Source of the DNA: Halomonas halodenitrificans DSM 735
Lineage (GTDB): Bacteria; Pseudomonadota; Gammaproteobacteria; Pseudomonadales; Halomonadaceae
NCBI RefSeq assembly: GCF_000620045.1
Contig: NZ_KK211058.1
Span: 1 to 64,000, forward strand
Length of the DNA stretch: 64,000 nt
Reading direction: 5' to 3'
Positions 27,362-43,357 of this stretch are shown here, in pieces. How positions within the stretch are numbered: position 1 is the stretch's first letter; every line of letters begins with the position of its first letter. The position numbers and the translations under genes are program-made. The notes below the pieces were generated by a model that searched no databases, had not been told where the DNA came from, and saw nothing but the letters and a program-made list of their open reading frames with translations.

Positions 27362-29887
27362 CTAGAGCGTCCGCTCGACCCGGATCTGGTCGAAGACCTC
27401 GATCTTGTCGCCGACCTGAACATCGTTGTAGTTCTTCACGCCGATGCCGCACTCCATGCCGTTGCGCACTTCCTGGGCATCGTCCTTGAAGCGACGCAGC
27501 GACTCGAGCTCGCCCTCGTAGATCACCACGTTATCGCGCAGTACGCGGATCTTCTTGTTACGGAAGACACTGCCCTCGACCACCATGCAGCCGGCCACGG
27601 CGCCGATCTTCGGCGCACGGAAGACGTCACGAACCTCGGCCACGCCGACGATCTCTTCCTTCCATTCCGGCGCCAGCATGCCGCTCATCGCCTGCTTGAC
27701 CTCATCGATCAGCTGGTAGATGACGCTGTAGTAGCGCAGGTCGAGGCCTTCGCGCTCGATGATCTCGCGAGCCGCGACATCGGCACGCACGTTGAAGCCG
27801 ACCACGATGGCCTCGGAGGCCAGCGCCAGGTTGGCGTCGGTGCCGGTGATGCCACCCACACCGGAGGAGACCACGGCCACTTCCACTTCGCCGGTGGAGA
27901 GCTCTTCCAGTGCGCTTCTGATCGCCTCCAGGGAGCCCTGGACGTCGGCCTTGAGCACGATGTTGAGCTTGGCGGCCACTTCCTTGCCCATCTGGCTGAA
28001 CATGTTCTCCAGCTTGGCCTTCTGCTGGCGCGCCAGGCGGACTTCCCGATACTTGCCCTGACGGAAGTTGGCGACCTCACGTGCCTTCTTGTCGTCGGCC
28101 ACGACCATGAAGTCATCGCCCGCTTCGGGGGTACCGTCGAGGCCCTGGATTTCCACCGGCATCGCCGGACCGACCTCGTCGACCTGCTTGCCGAGCTCGT
28201 TGGTCAGGGCGCGCACGCGGCCATAATGCAGGCCGGCCAGCACGATATCGCCCTTCTTCAGGGTACCGTTCTGGACCAGAACGGAGGCCACCGGGCCGCG
28301 CCCCTTGTCCAGGCGCGACTCGACCACCACGCCCTTGCCGGGCGCCTCGGGAACGGCCTTGAGCTCGAGCACCTCGGAGACCAGCAGTACCGCCTCGAGC
28401 AGCTCGTCGATGCCCTCGCCGGTCTTGGCGGAGACGTGAACGAACTGGGTGTCGCCGCCCCATTCCTCGGAGATGACTCCGTGCTGGGAGAGCTCGTTCT
28501 TGACACGATCCGGGTCGGCGGACGGCTTGTCGATCTTGTTGACGGCCACCACCAGGGGAACCTCGGCGGCCCTGGAATGCTCGACCGCCTCGATGGTCTG
28601 GGGCATCACGCCGTCGTCGGCGGCGACCACCAGGATCACCACGTCGGTCGCCTTGGCGCCACGGGCACGCATGGCGGTGAAGGCCGCGTGACCCGGCGTA
28701 TCCAGGAAGGTAACGCCGTGATCGCCTCGGATCTTGTCGCCACTCACATGGTAGGCGCCGATATGCTGGGTGATGCCGCCCGCCTCGCCGGTAGCCACCT
28801 TGGCCTGGCGGATATGGTCCAGCAATGAAGTCTTGCCGTGGTCGACGTGACCCATCACGGTCACCACCGGGTCGCGAGTGAGCTCTTCACCCTCGTAGGA
28901 AATGCTTTCCAGCACTTCTTCTTCCAGCGCATCGTCCTTGACCAGCTTGGGCTTGTGGCCCATCTCCTCGACCACGATGGCTGCCGTATCCTGGTCGATG
29001 GTCTGGTTGATGGTCACCGCAGCACCCATGGTGAACATGGTCTTGATGACTTCGTTGGCCTTGATCGACATCTTGTCGGCCAGCTCGGCAACGCTGATCG
29101 ACTCGGGGATCGACACTTCACGGACGATCGGCTGAGTCGGTTTCTGGAAACCATGCTTGCCATTGCCCTGGGTGTTGCCACCGCGGCGACCGCCGCGACG
29201 CTCGGCGCGCTTGGCCTTCTTGCCGCCACGGCGACGATCCTCGCGATCACCGCGATCGTCGTCTCGATCGTGGCGCCCCTTCTTGGCGGCGGCCTTCTTG
29301 GGCGGCGCAGTACGACGGTCGGTACGCCCCTCCTTGGGCGGTGCCGGAGGCTCGTTGCTCGGCGCCGGCGTCTCGAGTTCGGGCAGCGGAATATCGGGCA
29401 CTTCGGCGGCCTTCTGGGCCTCCAGCTTGGCGGCAGCCTCCTGGGCCGCCTTTTCCGCGGCGCGGGCCTTGGCCTCCTCGGCCTCGCGGGCCTCCTTGGC
29501 GGCCTGGGCCTGCTGGGAATCGGCCATATCGCCGACCAGCTGGCGTGGGCCGGCATCTTCCACCGGTTCCGGCTTGCTCTCTTCCTCGGCACGCTTGACG
29601 TAGGTGCGCTTCTTGCGCACCTGCACCTCGATGGTCTTGCCACGCTCGCCGGTATTGATGCGACTGCGCGTCTTGCGCGTCAAGGTGATACGGTTCTTCG
29701 GCGCCGCCTTCTCGGCACTGCCACCATGGCTCTTGGTCAGGTGGTCGAGCAGCTGCCGCTTGTCCTCCTCGGACACGGCGTCGTTCTCGGACTTGTGCTT
29801 GAGCCCGGCTTCTTTCATCTGTTCCAGCAGGCGGGGAGCATCGCGCCCCACCTTCGCTGCAAAATCCTTAACGGTCATGTCTGACAT
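27362..29887 (-). CDS. infB: Translation initiation factor IF-2
   Basis: GTPase that places fMet-tRNA on the 30S subunit and promotes subunit joining. The N-terminal IF2_N module ([11 protein letters not shown]) is followed by a long charged, Ala/Lys/Glu-rich linker and a second IF2_N-like segment. The G domain has GHVDHGKTS near residue 346, DTPGH and NKID; domains II-IV follow. AGGAGG six bases upstream fixes the ATG at 29887 (841 aa). An internal ATG three codons later is also possible. It is part of rimP-nusA-infB-rbfA-truB. Confidence 0.96.
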   Translation of the reverse strand: MSDMTVKDFAAKVGRDAPRLLEQMKEAGLKHKSENDAVSEEDKRQLLDHLTKSHGGSAEKAAPKNRITLTRKTRSRINTGERGKTIEVQVRKKRTYVKRAEEESKPEPVEDAGPRQLVGDMADSQQAQAAKEAREAEEAKARAAEKAAQEAAAKLEAQKAAEVPDIPLPELETPAPSNEPPAPPKEGRTDRRTAPPKKAAAKKGRHDRDDDRGDREDRRRGGKKAKRAERRGGRRGGNTQGNGKHGFQKPTQPIVREVSIPESISVAELADKMSIKANEVIKTMFTMGAAVTINQTIDQDTAAIVVEEMGHKPKLVKDDALEEEVLESISYEGEELTRDPVVTVMGHVDHGKTSLLDHIRQAKVATGEAGGITQHIGAYHVSGDKIRGDHGVTFLDTPGHAAFTAMRARGAKATDVVILVVAADDGVMPQTIEAVEHSRAAEVPLVVAVNKIDKPSADPDRVKNELSQHGVISEEWGGDTQFVHVSAKTGEGIDELLEAVLLVSEVLELKAVPEAPGKGVVVESRLDKGRGPVASVLVQNGTLKKGDIVLAGLHYGRVRALTNELGKQVDEVGPAMPVEIQGLDGTPEAGDDFMVVADDKKAREVANFRQGKYREVRLARQQKAKLENMFSQMGKEVAAKLNIVLKADVQGSLEAIRSALEELSTGEVEVAVVSSGVGGITGTDANLALASEAIVVGFNVRADVAAREIIEREGLDLRYYSVIYQLIDEVKQAMSGMLAPEWKEEIVGVAEVRDVFRAPKIGAVAGCMVVEGSVFRNKKIRVLRDNVVIYEGELESLRRFKDDAQEVRNGMECGIGVKNYNDVQVGDKIEVFDQIRVERTL

Positions 29888-30004
29888 GTAGACCCTCCTG
29901 AGCCCGTGACCCCAATTCTGTTCGCTTCGAATGCTGCCGGTCCGAGCGCTCGGCATCGGACCCTTGTCTGCACGTTATTCGCCGTCGAGTCGCTCCTATG
30001 CGAA

Positions 30005-31495
30005 CTACTCGCTTTCAAACCAGGGCGCACGGGCAGTCATGATCAGTGACGCGGCACGCTCCTCATCCATGCCCTCGATATCCAGCAGATCATCGACGGA
30101 CTGCTCGGCCAGATCCTCCATGCTGACGATCTCACGGCTGGCCAGGATGAAGGCCAGGTGGCGCTCCATGCCGTCCATCTCCAGCAGGTCATCGGCGGGC
30201 TGGGCACCGTCGAGTTGCTCCTCGGAGGCGATGGCGAGGTTGAGCAGCTCATCCTTGGCACGCGCCCGGAGTTCCTCGACGGTTTCCTCATCGAACTCCT
30301 CGATCTCGAGCATTTCCTCGACCGGCACGTAGGCAATTTCCTCCAGGGTGGTGAAGCCTTCTTCCACCAGCAGGCGCGCCACCTCATCGTCGACGTCGAG
30401 ATGCTGCACGAAGTGCTCCACCAGGCTGTCGATTTCCTGGTCCCGCTTGTCCTCCGCCTCGGCCTCGGTCATGACGTTGATCCGCCAGCCGGTGAGCTCG
30501 GAGGCCAGGCGCACATTCTGGCCGCTACGGCCGATGGCCTGGGCCAGGTTATCCTCGGCGACGGCCACATCCATGGCGTGGGCATCCTCATCGACCAGGA
30601 TGGAGGCCACATCCGCCGGCGCCATGGCGTTGATCACCAGCTGGGCGGGGTTGTCATCCCACAGCACGATATCGACGCGCTCGTTCTGCAGTTCCGTGGA
30701 GACCGCCTGAACGCGTGAGCCTCGCATGCCCACACAGGCGCCCACCGGATCGATTCGACGATCGTTGGTCTTCACCGCGATCTTGGCGCGAGACCCGGGG
30801 TCGCGAGCGGCTCCCTTGATCTCGATCAGCTGCTCGGCGATCTCCGGGACCTCGATACTGAACAGCTCGATGATCAGCTCGGGGCAGGTACGCGACAGGA
30901 TCAGCTGGGCACCGCGTGCCTCCGGGTCGACCTTGACCAGCAACGCGCGAACCCGCTCATTCATGCGGTAACGCTCGCCGGGAATCATCTCGCTGCGCGG
31001 CAGAAACGCCTCGGCGTTGTCGCCCAGGTCGATGATCAGGCCATCCCGGGTGGTCTTCTTGACGATGCCCGAGACCAGCTCTTCTTCACGGTCGGCATAG
31101 AGGCGCACCACTTCGGCACGCTCGGCCTCGCGAACCTTCTGGACGATGACCTGCTTGGCGGTCTGGGCGGCGATACGGCCGAACTCGGCATTCTCGATGC
31201 GCTCCTCGACCACGTCACCCAGGCCCAGCGGCGGGTCGCGACGCTCGGCAAAGGTGAGCTTGATCTGATGGTCGGGGCCGTCGAAGTCATCATCCTCGAC
31301 CACCTCCCAGCGACGAAAGGTCTCGTAGTCGCCGGTGCCGCGATCGATATGCACCCGCACGCTGGCCTCTTCATCCTCGAAGCGCTTGCGCGACGCACTG
31401 GCCAGAGCCGCCTCGACGGCTTCGAAGATCACCGTGCGGGGAACCCCTTTTTCATTGGAGATCGCATCGACGACCGCCAGAATCTCTTTACTCAT
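30005..31495 (-). CDS. nusA: Transcription termination/antitermination factor NusA
   Basis: RNA polymerase-associated factor for pausing, termination and rRNA antitermination. An N-terminal polymerase-binding domain is followed by S1 ([27 protein letters not shown]) and two KH domains ([15 protein letters not shown] and [17 protein letters not shown]). Two acidic AR repeats form the C-terminus, as in E. coli. The length of 496 aa is standard. Confidence 0.96.
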   Translation of the reverse strand: MSKEILAVVDAISNEKGVPRTVIFEAVEAALASASRKRFEDEEASVRVHIDRGTGDYETFRRWEVVEDDDFDGPDHQIKLTFAERRDPPLGLGDVVEERIENAEFGRIAAQTAKQVIVQKVREAERAEVVRLYADREEELVSGIVKKTTRDGLIIDLGDNAEAFLPRSEMIPGERYRMNERVRALLVKVDPEARGAQLILSRTCPELIIELFSIEVPEIAEQLIEIKGAARDPGSRAKIAVKTNDRRIDPVGACVGMRGSRVQAVSTELQNERVDIVLWDDNPAQLVINAMAPADVASILVDEDAHAMDVAVAEDNLAQAIGRSGQNVRLASELTGWRINVMTEAEAEDKRDQEIDSLVEHFVQHLDVDDEVARLLVEEGFTTLEEIAYVPVEEMLEIEEFDEETVEELRARAKDELLNLAIASEEQLDGAQPADDLLEMDGMERHLAFILASREIVSMEDLAEQSVDDLLDIEGMDEERAASLIMTARAPWFESE

Positions 31496-31578
31496 GCCTT
31501 TGCCTCGCCAGAAAACCTGTTCTCGAGCTGATGCTCAATACGCCTCCCCTCGGGGAGGCCGAATCCTTGAACCGCGGG

Positions 31579-32040
31579 CTAATCCTCGAAACGGGGCACC
31601 ACGCGGGCCTGATCGATGCCATCGACGGGGAAACAGTATTCCTCGCCATCGACCTGCAGCAGCACCTCGTCACCCTCGACGCCGGCCAGCCGACCCTGGA
31701 ACTTGCGACGCCCCTCGAAGGGCGTCCGCAACTTCAGGGCCACATCATGGCCGCGGTAGCGGGAAAAATGGTCGAGGGTAAATAGCGGACGATCCATCCC
31801 CGGCGAGGAGACCTCGAGGCGATACTCGCCGGAAATCGGGTCTTCCACATCGAGCAGAGCGCTGACCTGGCGACTGATATCCGCACAGTCGTCGACGGTG
31901 ATACCGTCATCGTGATCGATGTAGATCACCAGGCGCGAGTGTTTACCCTGGGAGAGATGGTCGATGCCCCACAACTCGAAGCCCATGGCGGTGACCACCG
32001 GGTCGATCAATGTGTGTAGCGCAGCATCCTTGGTAGCCAC
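31579..32040 (-). CDS. rimP: Ribosome maturation factor RimP
   Basis: Assists 30S assembly, with an N-terminal alpha/beta domain and a C-terminal SH3-like barrel. The core SRLVIYIDHDDGITVDDCADISRQVS and EVSSPGMDRPLF are characteristic. I chose a GTG start with TAGGAG eight bases upstream, giving 153 aa; a longer in-frame version from 32154 would add 38 residues unlike the family. It is the first gene of the nusA-infB operon. Confidence 0.93.
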   Translation of the reverse strand: MATKDAALHTLIDPVVTAMGFELWGIDHLSQGKHSRLVIYIDHDDGITVDDCADISRQVSALLDVEDPISGEYRLEVSSPGMDRPLFTLDHFSRYRGHDVALKLRTPFEGRRKFQGRLAGVEGDEVLLQVDGEEYCFPVDGIDQARVVPRFED

Positions 32041-32166
32041 GGAATAGACTCCTACAGCCGTTGCATCAGGCACCTGGCCGGGAGTGAACTGGGAAGTCAG
32101 GTGGCTGATTGGCATTGCCCGGAACAGTGCCCCGGCGCTTGGCGCCCTGAGCAAGCTGCTAACAAA

Positions 32167-32190
32167 AAGCCCCTTCGCAGGAAGGGGCTT
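32167..32190 (-). terminator. Terminator after tRNA-fMet
   Basis: The 10-bp stem AAGCCCCTTC/GAAGGGGCTT has a 4-nt loop; on the minus strand TTTGTTAG follows. It separates the secG-tRNA transcript from the rimP operon. Confidence 0.8.
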
Positions 32191-32282
32191 TCACAAGAAA
32201 CCTGTAAACCATTCCGGCGATTAGTGGCTGCCCCTTCACTCGAAAGCGCGCGTTGCGCATTCGATAGGCACCTGCCGGAAGA

Positions 32283-32359
<77 letters not shown>

Positions 32360-32487
32360 TCAATCTAGGTCGGTGATATTACATGCCGCTGACATATTCG
32401 TCAAGGACTGCACACCGCTTTGCCAATCCTGCTTCTGAAGAATCCTCGACGTCGATAGGCTTTCAACAAGCGTCGTGATGATTCAGA

Positions 32488-32574
32488 TGGTGCCGAAGGC
32501 GGGACTTGAACCCGCACGACCGTAAGGTCACTACCCCCTCAAGATAGCGTGTCTACCAATTCCACCACTTCGGC
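32488..32574 (-). tRNA. tRNA-Leu (GAG)
   Basis: An 87-nt class II tRNA with a long variable arm, encoded CCA and anticodon GAG in the CTTGAGG loop. It starts GCCGAAGTGGTGGAATTGG. It lies just downstream of secG, exactly as leuU does in E. coli. Confidence 0.95.
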
Positions 32575-32604
32575 ATCAGGGGAGGCTGGAAACTGCACAG
32601 CGAT

Positions 32605-32964
32605 CTAGTCGTCGCTGCCCTCCAGCACTGGCGCTGCATTATCCATGCTTGACTCACCTTCGTCAAGAGCCGGCACGTTATTCTGCTGCTCGATAAGGCG
32701 TGCGTCGGGAATGCCTGCCTCCGGCGCGTCACCGGCCTGGCCCGCGTACCAGGCCAGGGCCAGGGAGGTCGCGAAGAAGGCTGCCGCCAGCAGGGCGGTA
32801 AATTTCGACAGGAAGCCACCGCTGCCGCGGGAGCCGAACACCGTCTGGGAGGCGCCGCCACCGAAGGAGGCACCGGCCTCGGCACCCTTGCCCTGCTGCA
32901 GCAGGATAAAGACGATCAGGGCGATGGCGACCGTCACGTGGGTCATGAGAATGGCAACTTGCAT
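32605..32964 (-). CDS. secG: Protein translocase subunit SecG
   Basis: Inner-membrane subunit of the SecYEG channel. It has two transmembrane helices (about residues 3-22 and 53-73) joined by a short loop with the conserved GxGASFGGGASQTVFGSRGSGGFL stretch. At 119 aa it has an acidic C-terminal tail (DEGESSMDNAAPVLEGSDD). It starts 4 bp behind tpiA and is followed by tRNA-Leu. Confidence 0.94.
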   Translation of the reverse strand: MQVAILMTHVTVAIALIVFILLQQGKGAEAGASFGGGASQTVFGSRGSGGFLSKFTALLAAAFFATSLALAWYAGQAGDAPEAGIPDARLIEQQNNVPALDEGESSMDNAAPVLEGSDD

Positions 32965-32968
32965 GGAA

Positions 32969-33718
32969 TCAACCTGCTGACTGACAGATGGCTAGGAAAT
33001 CGTCGACCTTGAGTGAGGCACCGCCCACCAGGCCGCCGTCGATATCGGGCTGGGCAAGCAGCTCCGCTGCATTGCCCGCGTTCATGCTGCCGCCGTAAAG
33101 CAGCCGCAGCACAGCCGCCAGGTCACCATCGAGGCCGGCCAGGTAACCGCGAATCACGGCCATGACCTCCTGGGCCTGCTCGGGCGTGGCGGTACGGCCG
33201 GTACCAATGGCCCAGACCGGCTCATAGGCGATGATCACGCGCTCCCGCTGCTTCGGCTCCAGCCTCGACATCACGTGGTCGACCTGATGCAGCACCACTC
33301 GCTGGGTATCCCCGGCATCGCGCTCCGCGAGGGTTTCGCCCACGCAAAGCACCGGCGTGATGTCGACATCGAGTGCTGCCAGCAGGCGCTCGAGCACCTG
33401 ATCGTCTCCCTCGCGGTAGAGCTGACGACGCTCGGAGTGACCCACCAGGGCATACTGGACGGCGAACTCGCGCAGCATGGACCCGTTCACCTCACCGGTA
33501 TGCGCCCCCGAGGGGTGCGGGTTCAGCGTCTGGGCCCCGAGCGCCAGCGGCGACTCGGCGAAGGCACTCCGTGCCGCCCCCAGATAGGGATAGGGCGGAA
33601 AGATCGCCACCTCCACCGAGCTTGGCAACTCGGCACGGGAGAAGGTGCGGCCGAAGGTTTCCACCAGTTCGGTGGAACCGTTCATCTTCCAATTACCGGC
33701 GATCAGCGGCGTGCGCAT
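32969..33718 (-). CDS. tpiA: Triosephosphate isomerase
   Basis: Interconverts dihydroxyacetone phosphate and glyceraldehyde 3-phosphate. The N-terminal GNWKMNG (catalytic Asn/Lys), VGHSERR (catalytic His) and AYEPVWAIGTG (catalytic Glu) are all intact, and the phosphate-binding LYGGSMN and GGLVGGASL loops follow. The length is 249 aa. It sits between glmM and secG. Confidence 0.97.
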   Translation of the reverse strand: MRTPLIAGNWKMNGSTELVETFGRTFSRAELPSSVEVAIFPPYPYLGAARSAFAESPLALGAQTLNPHPSGAHTGEVNGSMLREFAVQYALVGHSERRQLYREGDDQVLERLLAALDVDITPVLCVGETLAERDAGDTQRVVLHQVDHVMSRLEPKQRERVIIAYEPVWAIGTGRTATPEQAQEVMAVIRGYLAGLDGDLAAVLRLLYGGSMNAGNAAELLAQPDIDGGLVGGASLKVDDFLAICQSAG

Positions 33719-33792
33719 CGACTGTCCTCTTTCAAGGTGGAGCGAAATGGTATAGGAGAGGCCCTGTCAAGACAACCGGCCACCCTGTGCGC

Positions 33793-35151
33793 TCAGGCCT
33801 CGAGCAACGTCTCGACCCGCTCGGCGAGCCGCCGCGCCAGGCCATCCACGTCCAGGTGCGGGCGCCCTTCGACCATCACCCGAATCAGCGGCTCGGTGCC
33901 GGAGGGACGCAACAGCACCCGACCCTCTTCGCCGAGCTCGCTCTCGGCCTCGCTCACCGACGCCTGAAGCGCCGGCATGGCCATCACCGCCCGGGCATCG
34001 CTGCCGGGCGTCAGGCGCACATTGACCAGCGCCTGGGGCGCCTTTTCCAGGCCGGCCAGCAGGCTCTGCAGCGACTTGCCCTCACGTACCATGAAGGCCA
34101 GCACCTGCAGCGCCGAGACGATGCCGTCACCGGTGGTCTGCACATGGCCGCAGACGATATGGCCGGACGACTCGCCACCCAGCTGCCAGCCGTTGCAGGC
34201 GAGCCGCTCCATGACATAGCGATCACCCACCTTGGCGCGCTCAAAGGGTACGCCCATGGTCTCCAGCGCCGCGGCCAGGCCGAAGTTCGACATCAGGGTG
34301 CCGACCACGCCGCCACCCAGCTGACCGCGCGCATGGCGATCACGGGCGATCAGGTAGAGGATATCGTCACCGTCGATCTCGCGGCCATCGCTATCCACCA
34401 GCAGTACACGGTCACCGTCACCGTCGAAGGCCACCCCCAGGTCTGCCCCCTGGCGGATCACGGCCGCACGCAGCGCTGCCGGATGCGTGGAGCCCACCTC
34501 GCGATTGATATTGAGCCCATCGGGGGTGGCGCCGATCAGGCTGACCTCGGCGCCCAGCTCACGAAACACGCTGGGGGCGATGTGATAGGTGGCACCGTGA
34601 GCACAATCCAGCACGACCCTGAGGCCCGCGAGGCTGACCCGGTCGGGAATGGTGGACTTGCAGAACTCGATATAGCGGCCGTCGGCATCATCGATGCGCT
34701 CGGCCTTGCCCAGGCAGTCCGCGGGCACGGTGGTCAGCGGCTCATCGAGCATCGCCTCGATCGCTTCCTCGAGCTCGTCGCTGAGCTTGGCGCCCTCGGT
34801 GGAGAAGAACTTGATGCCGTTATCGGCGAAGGGGTTATGCGATGCCGAGATGACAATGCCGGCATCGGCACGGAAGGTTCGCGTCAGGTAGGCGATACCC
34901 GGGGTCGGCATGGGGCCGAGCAGCGCCACGTCGACCCCCGCCGCCGAGAGCCCCGCCTCCAGGGCCGATTCGAACATATAGCCTGAAATGCGAGTGTCCT
35001 TGCCGATCAGTACCCGGCAACGGCGCCGGGGGTTACGCGCGGCAAGCACACGCCCGGTGGCCCAGCCCAGCTTGAGCATGAAGTCAGCGGTGATCGGCGC
35101 CTCGCCCACGGTGCCACGAATTCCATCCGTTCCAAAATAACGTCGTGCCAT
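33793..35151 (-). CDS. glmM: Phosphoglucosamine mutase
   Basis: Interconverts glucosamine-6-phosphate and glucosamine-1-phosphate for cell-wall UDP-GlcNAc. The phosphoserine is S104 in VISASHNPF. The metal-binding loop (FDGDGDR) and the C-terminal phosphate loop (RPSGTEP) are intact. GAGGAGG precedes the ATG, giving 452 aa; the start shares a base with the folP stop (TGATG). Confidence 0.96.
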   Translation of the reverse strand: MARRYFGTDGIRGTVGEAPITADFMLKLGWATGRVLAARNPRRRCRVLIGKDTRISGYMFESALEAGLSAAGVDVALLGPMPTPGIAYLTRTFRADAGIVISASHNPFADNGIKFFSTEGAKLSDELEEAIEAMLDEPLTTVPADCLGKAERIDDADGRYIEFCKSTIPDRVSLAGLRVVLDCAHGATYHIAPSVFRELGAEVSLIGATPDGLNINREVGSTHPAALRAAVIRQGADLGVAFDGDGDRVLLVDSDGREIDGDDILYLIARDRHARGQLGGGVVGTLMSNFGLAAALETMGVPFERAKVGDRYVMERLACNGWQLGGESSGHIVCGHVQTTGDGIVSALQVLAFMVREGKSLQSLLAGLEKAPQALVNVRLTPGSDARAVMAMPALQASVSEAESELGEEGRVLLRPSGTEPLIRVMVEGRPHLDVDGLARRLAERVETLLEA

Positions 35152-36002
35152 CAACAACCCTCCTCGAGTACGGCCCATGTCATGTTCACCGCGTCCACGC
35201 TGGGGGCAACATCGTGGACACGCAGGATGCGGGCGCCGCGCTCGACCGACAGGGCCGTCAACGCCAACCCTCCGGGCAGGCGCTCCTCGACCGGGCGATC
35301 CAGCACCTTGCCGATCATGCTCTTGCGCGACATTCCCACCAGCAGCGGCAGCTCGAGGTCGGCGAGACACTCCAGGCGATTGAGCAGGCGCAGGTTATGT
35401 TCCACCGTCTTGCCGAAGCCGAAGCCCGGATCGAGCAACAGCCGATCACGGCGCAGGCCGGCGGCCTCGCAGGCGGCCACTCGCTCGGCAAGGAATTCGG
35501 CTACCGCCTCCTCGATGGGCACATCATAACGGGGCGCTTGCTGCATGTCGCGGGGCTCGCCCTGGCGATGCATCAGACACACCGGCAGGCCGCTGCCGAC
35601 GGCGGCCGCCAGGGCCCCCTCACGCTCCAGCGCACGGACATCGTTGATCATCCCCGCCCCCAGGGCGGCACTCTCGCGCATCACCTCGGGGCTACTGGTA
35701 TCCACCGACACCAGGGCATCGAGTTCGCGCACCAGCACTTCCACCACCGACGCCACCCGTTCGAGCTCTTCCTGAGACGATATCGAGGCGGCCCCCGGCC
35801 GGGTCGACTCGCCACCGACGTCGATGATTGCCGCGCCTTCCGACAACATGCGCTCGGCATGGCGCAGGGCGTCATCCAGCGCCACATGGCGACCGCCATC
35901 GGAGAAGGAGTCGGGGGTGACGTTGAGGATCCCCATGACACGGGGATAGGAGAGGTCGAGCCGGTGCCGGCCACACATCAGGGAGGAGGAATTCGCAGTC
36001 AT
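35151..36002 (-). CDS. folP: Dihydropteroate synthase
   Basis: Condenses dihydropterin pyrophosphate with p-aminobenzoate; it is the sulfonamide target. The signatures [15 protein letters not shown] and GxESTRPGA (as [10 protein letters not shown]) are present. The ATG chosen gives 283 aa. A second ATG eight codons in (MCGRHRLDL) is a possible alternative, and the longer open frame upstream is not supported. It lies between ftsH and glmM as in E. coli. Confidence 0.94.
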   Translation of the reverse strand: MTANSSSLMCGRHRLDLSYPRVMGILNVTPDSFSDGGRHVALDDALRHAERMLSEGAAIIDVGGESTRPGAASISSQEELERVASVVEVLVRELDALVSVDTSSPEVMRESAALGAGMINDVRALEREGALAAAVGSGLPVCLMHRQGEPRDMQQAPRYDVPIEEAVAEFLAERVAACEAAGLRRDRLLLDPGFGFGKTVEHNLRLLNRLECLADLELPLLVGMSRKSMIGKVLDRPVEERLPGGLALTALSVERGARILRVHDVAPSVDAVNMTWAVLEEGC

Positions 36003-36090
36003 CTTTGCTCGACGGGTATCGCAGTGGAGTGAACTAGAATCGCAAAGGCGCCCCCGCGGGGGCGCCTGTCGAGAGAGTGCCGTGATGAAC

Positions 36091-38064
<1,974 letters not shown>

Positions 38065-38300
38065 ATCGTTCAAGGGACTACCCTCAATATCTGAAATCTG
38101 TCGGCCGCAAGGACCTGGCACGTTGGACACTACATGAGGCGGCCGCGTTCGACCACCGCTACGCGGCGGTCATTCGCGACAGCCACTGTGACACATCTTG
38201 TTCTGCGCTGTCTGGCAATGGGCTCATTAGGCCGGGACTATCGTCGTTATCGTGGCGCCTCGCGGGCGCCGATCAACCGGACTTTCACACTTGTCTGTCG

Positions 38301-38960
38301 CTATCCACGGAAGCCCTGGGCCAGCAGATAGACCTCTCGGGAGCGCGCCCGCGAGGCGCCGGGCTTGCGGGTGACCACCCGCGAGAAGGCGCCGCGCAGC
38401 GCCTTCAGGTATTCATCGAATCCTTCACCCTGGAACACCTTGGCCAGGAAGGTACCGCCGGGACGCAGGGTCTGGCCGGCCAGGTCCAGCGCCAGCTCCA
38501 CCAGATACATCGCCTGGGGCTGGTCGATGGCCGCCATGCCACTCATGTTGGGGGCCATGTCGGAGATCACCAGATCCACCGGTCGCTCGCCGAGCGCCGC
38601 CAGGATGGCGTCGAGAACCGATTCCTCGGTGAAGTCACCCTGAATGAAGTCGACTCCGGCCAGGCCGTCCATCTCGAGGATATCCGAGGCGATCACTACC
38701 CCCTCGGGGCCCACCTTCTCGGCCGCGACCTGGCTCCAGCCCCCGGGCGCCGCCCCCAGGTCGATCACCGTCATGCCCGGCAAGAGCAGCCGGTCCTTCT
38801 CGTCGAGCTCGATCAACTTGAAGCTGGCTCGCGAGCGATAGCCCTCCTGCCAGGAGCGCTGCACGTATTGATCGTCGAAGTGCTCCTTCAGCCAGCCCTT
38901 GCTGGTCTTGCTGGCGGAGTGCTTGCCGGAGGCGGAGGATGAGGTGCGGGAACGAGCCAC
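38301..38960 (-). CDS. rlmE: 23S rRNA 2'-O-ribose methyltransferase (U2552)
   Basis: Heat-shock methyltransferase RlmE/FtsJ, which acts on the ribosomal A-loop. SAM-binding motif I is [14 protein letters not shown], and SDMAPNMSG carries the catalytic Asp. Two lysines of the K-D-K triad lie in RASFKL and FLAKVFQG. I chose a GTG start (MARSRTSSS, 219 aa) because longer in-frame starts add an unrelated extension. It is divergent from yhbY and precedes ftsH, the conserved arrangement. Confidence 0.92.
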   Translation of the reverse strand: MARSRTSSSASGKHSASKTSKGWLKEHFDDQYVQRSWQEGYRSRASFKLIELDEKDRLLLPGMTVIDLGAAPGGWSQVAAEKVGPEGVVIASDILEMDGLAGVDFIQGDFTEESVLDAILAALGERPVDLVISDMAPNMSGMAAIDQPQAMYLVELALDLAGQTLRPGGTFLAKVFQGEGFDEYLKALRGAFSRVVTRKPGASRARSREVYLLAQGFRG

Positions 38961-39128
38961 GGCATCACCTGGGGTATGACGGAAACAGGACTTGGCGCGT
39001 AGTAAAAAACGGTACTGGAGCGCCGAGAAATAGCCGGCCAAGACGGCGCTTTCACCGAAGACGTTTTCGGCGTGACGATTTGCGCGTACCATGACGGGCT
39101 GCGCGCAACCGAGAAGACGCAAGATACC

Positions 39129-39455
39129 ATGAGCTTGTCACAGGCACAAAAGAAAGCATTTCGCAGCATCGGCCACCACCTCAACCCGGTGGTAATGATC
39201 TCCGAGAACGGCATCTCCGAAGGAGTGCTGGCGGAGCTCGACCGAGCCCTCAACGATCACGAACTGATCAAGGTGAAGTTTGCCATGCCGGAGCGCGACG
39301 AGCGCGCCGCCATGCTCGAGGAGCTGGTCACCGCCAGCCGCGCCGAGCTGGTACAGAAGATCGGCAAGATGGCGCTGCTCTATCGGCGCAACCCGCGGGC
39401 CAACCCCAAGCTCTCCAACGTCCAGCGTTACGAAGGGCATCACGGCCGGCACTGA
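39129..39455 (+). CDS. yhbY: Ribosome assembly RNA-binding protein YhbY
   Basis: CRM-domain RNA-binding protein that associates with pre-50S particles. The GxxG loop region is SENGISEGV. The residues [18 protein letters not shown] are characteristic of YhbY. The length is 108 aa from the internal ATG; an upstream in-frame ATG at 39072 would add 19 unlikely residues. It is divergent from rlmE. Confidence 0.92.
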   Translation: MSLSQAQKKAFRSIGHHLNPVVMISENGISEGVLAELDRALNDHELIKVKFAMPERDERAAMLEELVTASRAELVQKIGKMALLYRRNPRANPKLSNVQRYEGHHGRH

Positions 39456-39503
39456 CGCGCTCCGCGCGAGCTGGAAGCCATAAGCTTTAAGCTGTAAGAA
39501 AAC
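39456..39503 (+). repeat. Stop-proximal 3'UTR element, copy 3 (after yhbY)
   Basis: Right after the yhbY stop: CGCGCTCCGCGCG hairpin, AGCTGGAAGC, then the core at 39480-39503 (ATAAGCTTTAAGC, one variable base, GTAAGAAAAC), running into the terminator stem. It has the same layout as the pnp copy. Confidence 0.7.
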
Positions 39504-39533
39504 ACCCCCCAAGGCGGCGCCTTGGGGGGTGTT
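39501..39533. terminator. Bidirectional terminator between yhbY and greA
   Basis: A 15-bp perfect stem (39501-39515 with 39519-39533) containing CACCCCCCAAGG has a 3-nt loop. TTTAGGTTTT follows on the plus strand and TTTTCTTAC on the minus strand. Confidence 0.85.
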
Positions 39534-39544
39534 TAGGTTTTAAC

Positions 39545-39583
39545 TTACAGCTTGCGACTTAAAGCTTACAGCTACCCGAAGGG
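39545..39583 (-). repeat. Stop-proximal 3'UTR element, copy 4 (after greA)
   Basis: Minus-strand order after the greA stop: CCCTTCGGG hairpin, TAGCTGTAAGCTTTAAG, then CAAGCTGTAAG and the shared terminator. Together with copy 3 it makes a long imperfect inverted repeat around the terminator. Confidence 0.65.
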
Positions 39584-40056
39584 TCACAGGTGCTCGACGC
39601 TGGAGATCTCGTACTCGACGTCGCCGCCGGGGGTCCTGACCACCACCACATCGCCCTCTTCCTTGCCGATCAGGGCACGGGCGATAGGCGAGGTCACCGA
39701 GATCAGGCTCTGCTTGATATCCGCCTCATCCTCGCCGACGATCCGGTAGGTGACTTCCTCGTCGGTATCGAGGTTAAACAGCTCCACGGTGACACCGAAG
39801 ATCACCTTGCCGGTCTTGGGCAGCTTGGTGACGTCGATCACCTGGGAGTTCGAGAGCTTGCCCTCGATCTCCTGGATGCGCCCCTCGATAAAGCCCTGCT
39901 CCTCGCGGGCCGCATGGTATTCGGCGTTCTCCTTGAGATCACCATGCTCGCGGGCCTCGGCGATGGCGGCAATCACCCTGGGACGCGCCTCGCCCTTGAG
40001 GTGCTCTAGCTCCTGGCGCAGGCGCGACTCTCCGGCGACGGTCATCGGGACCTTGT

Positions 40057-40060
<4 letters not shown>
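39584..40060 (-). CDS. greA: Transcription elongation factor GreA
   Basis: Rescues backtracked RNA polymerase by stimulating transcript cleavage. It has an N-terminal coiled coil ([17 protein letters not shown]..) with acidic tip residues in the [12 protein letters not shown] segment and a C-terminal FKBP-like domain ([18 protein letters not shown]). The length of 158 aa is standard. Its start overlaps the carB stop (ATGA), as in other gammaproteobacteria. Confidence 0.96.
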
Positions 40061-43287
<3,227 letters not shown>

Positions 43288-43357
43288 GATGCTTCCCGCA
43301 GAAGTAAGTGACGAGTGGCGACGTGTTTCTGGCTCTAATCTGACTCTAAGTGCGGGC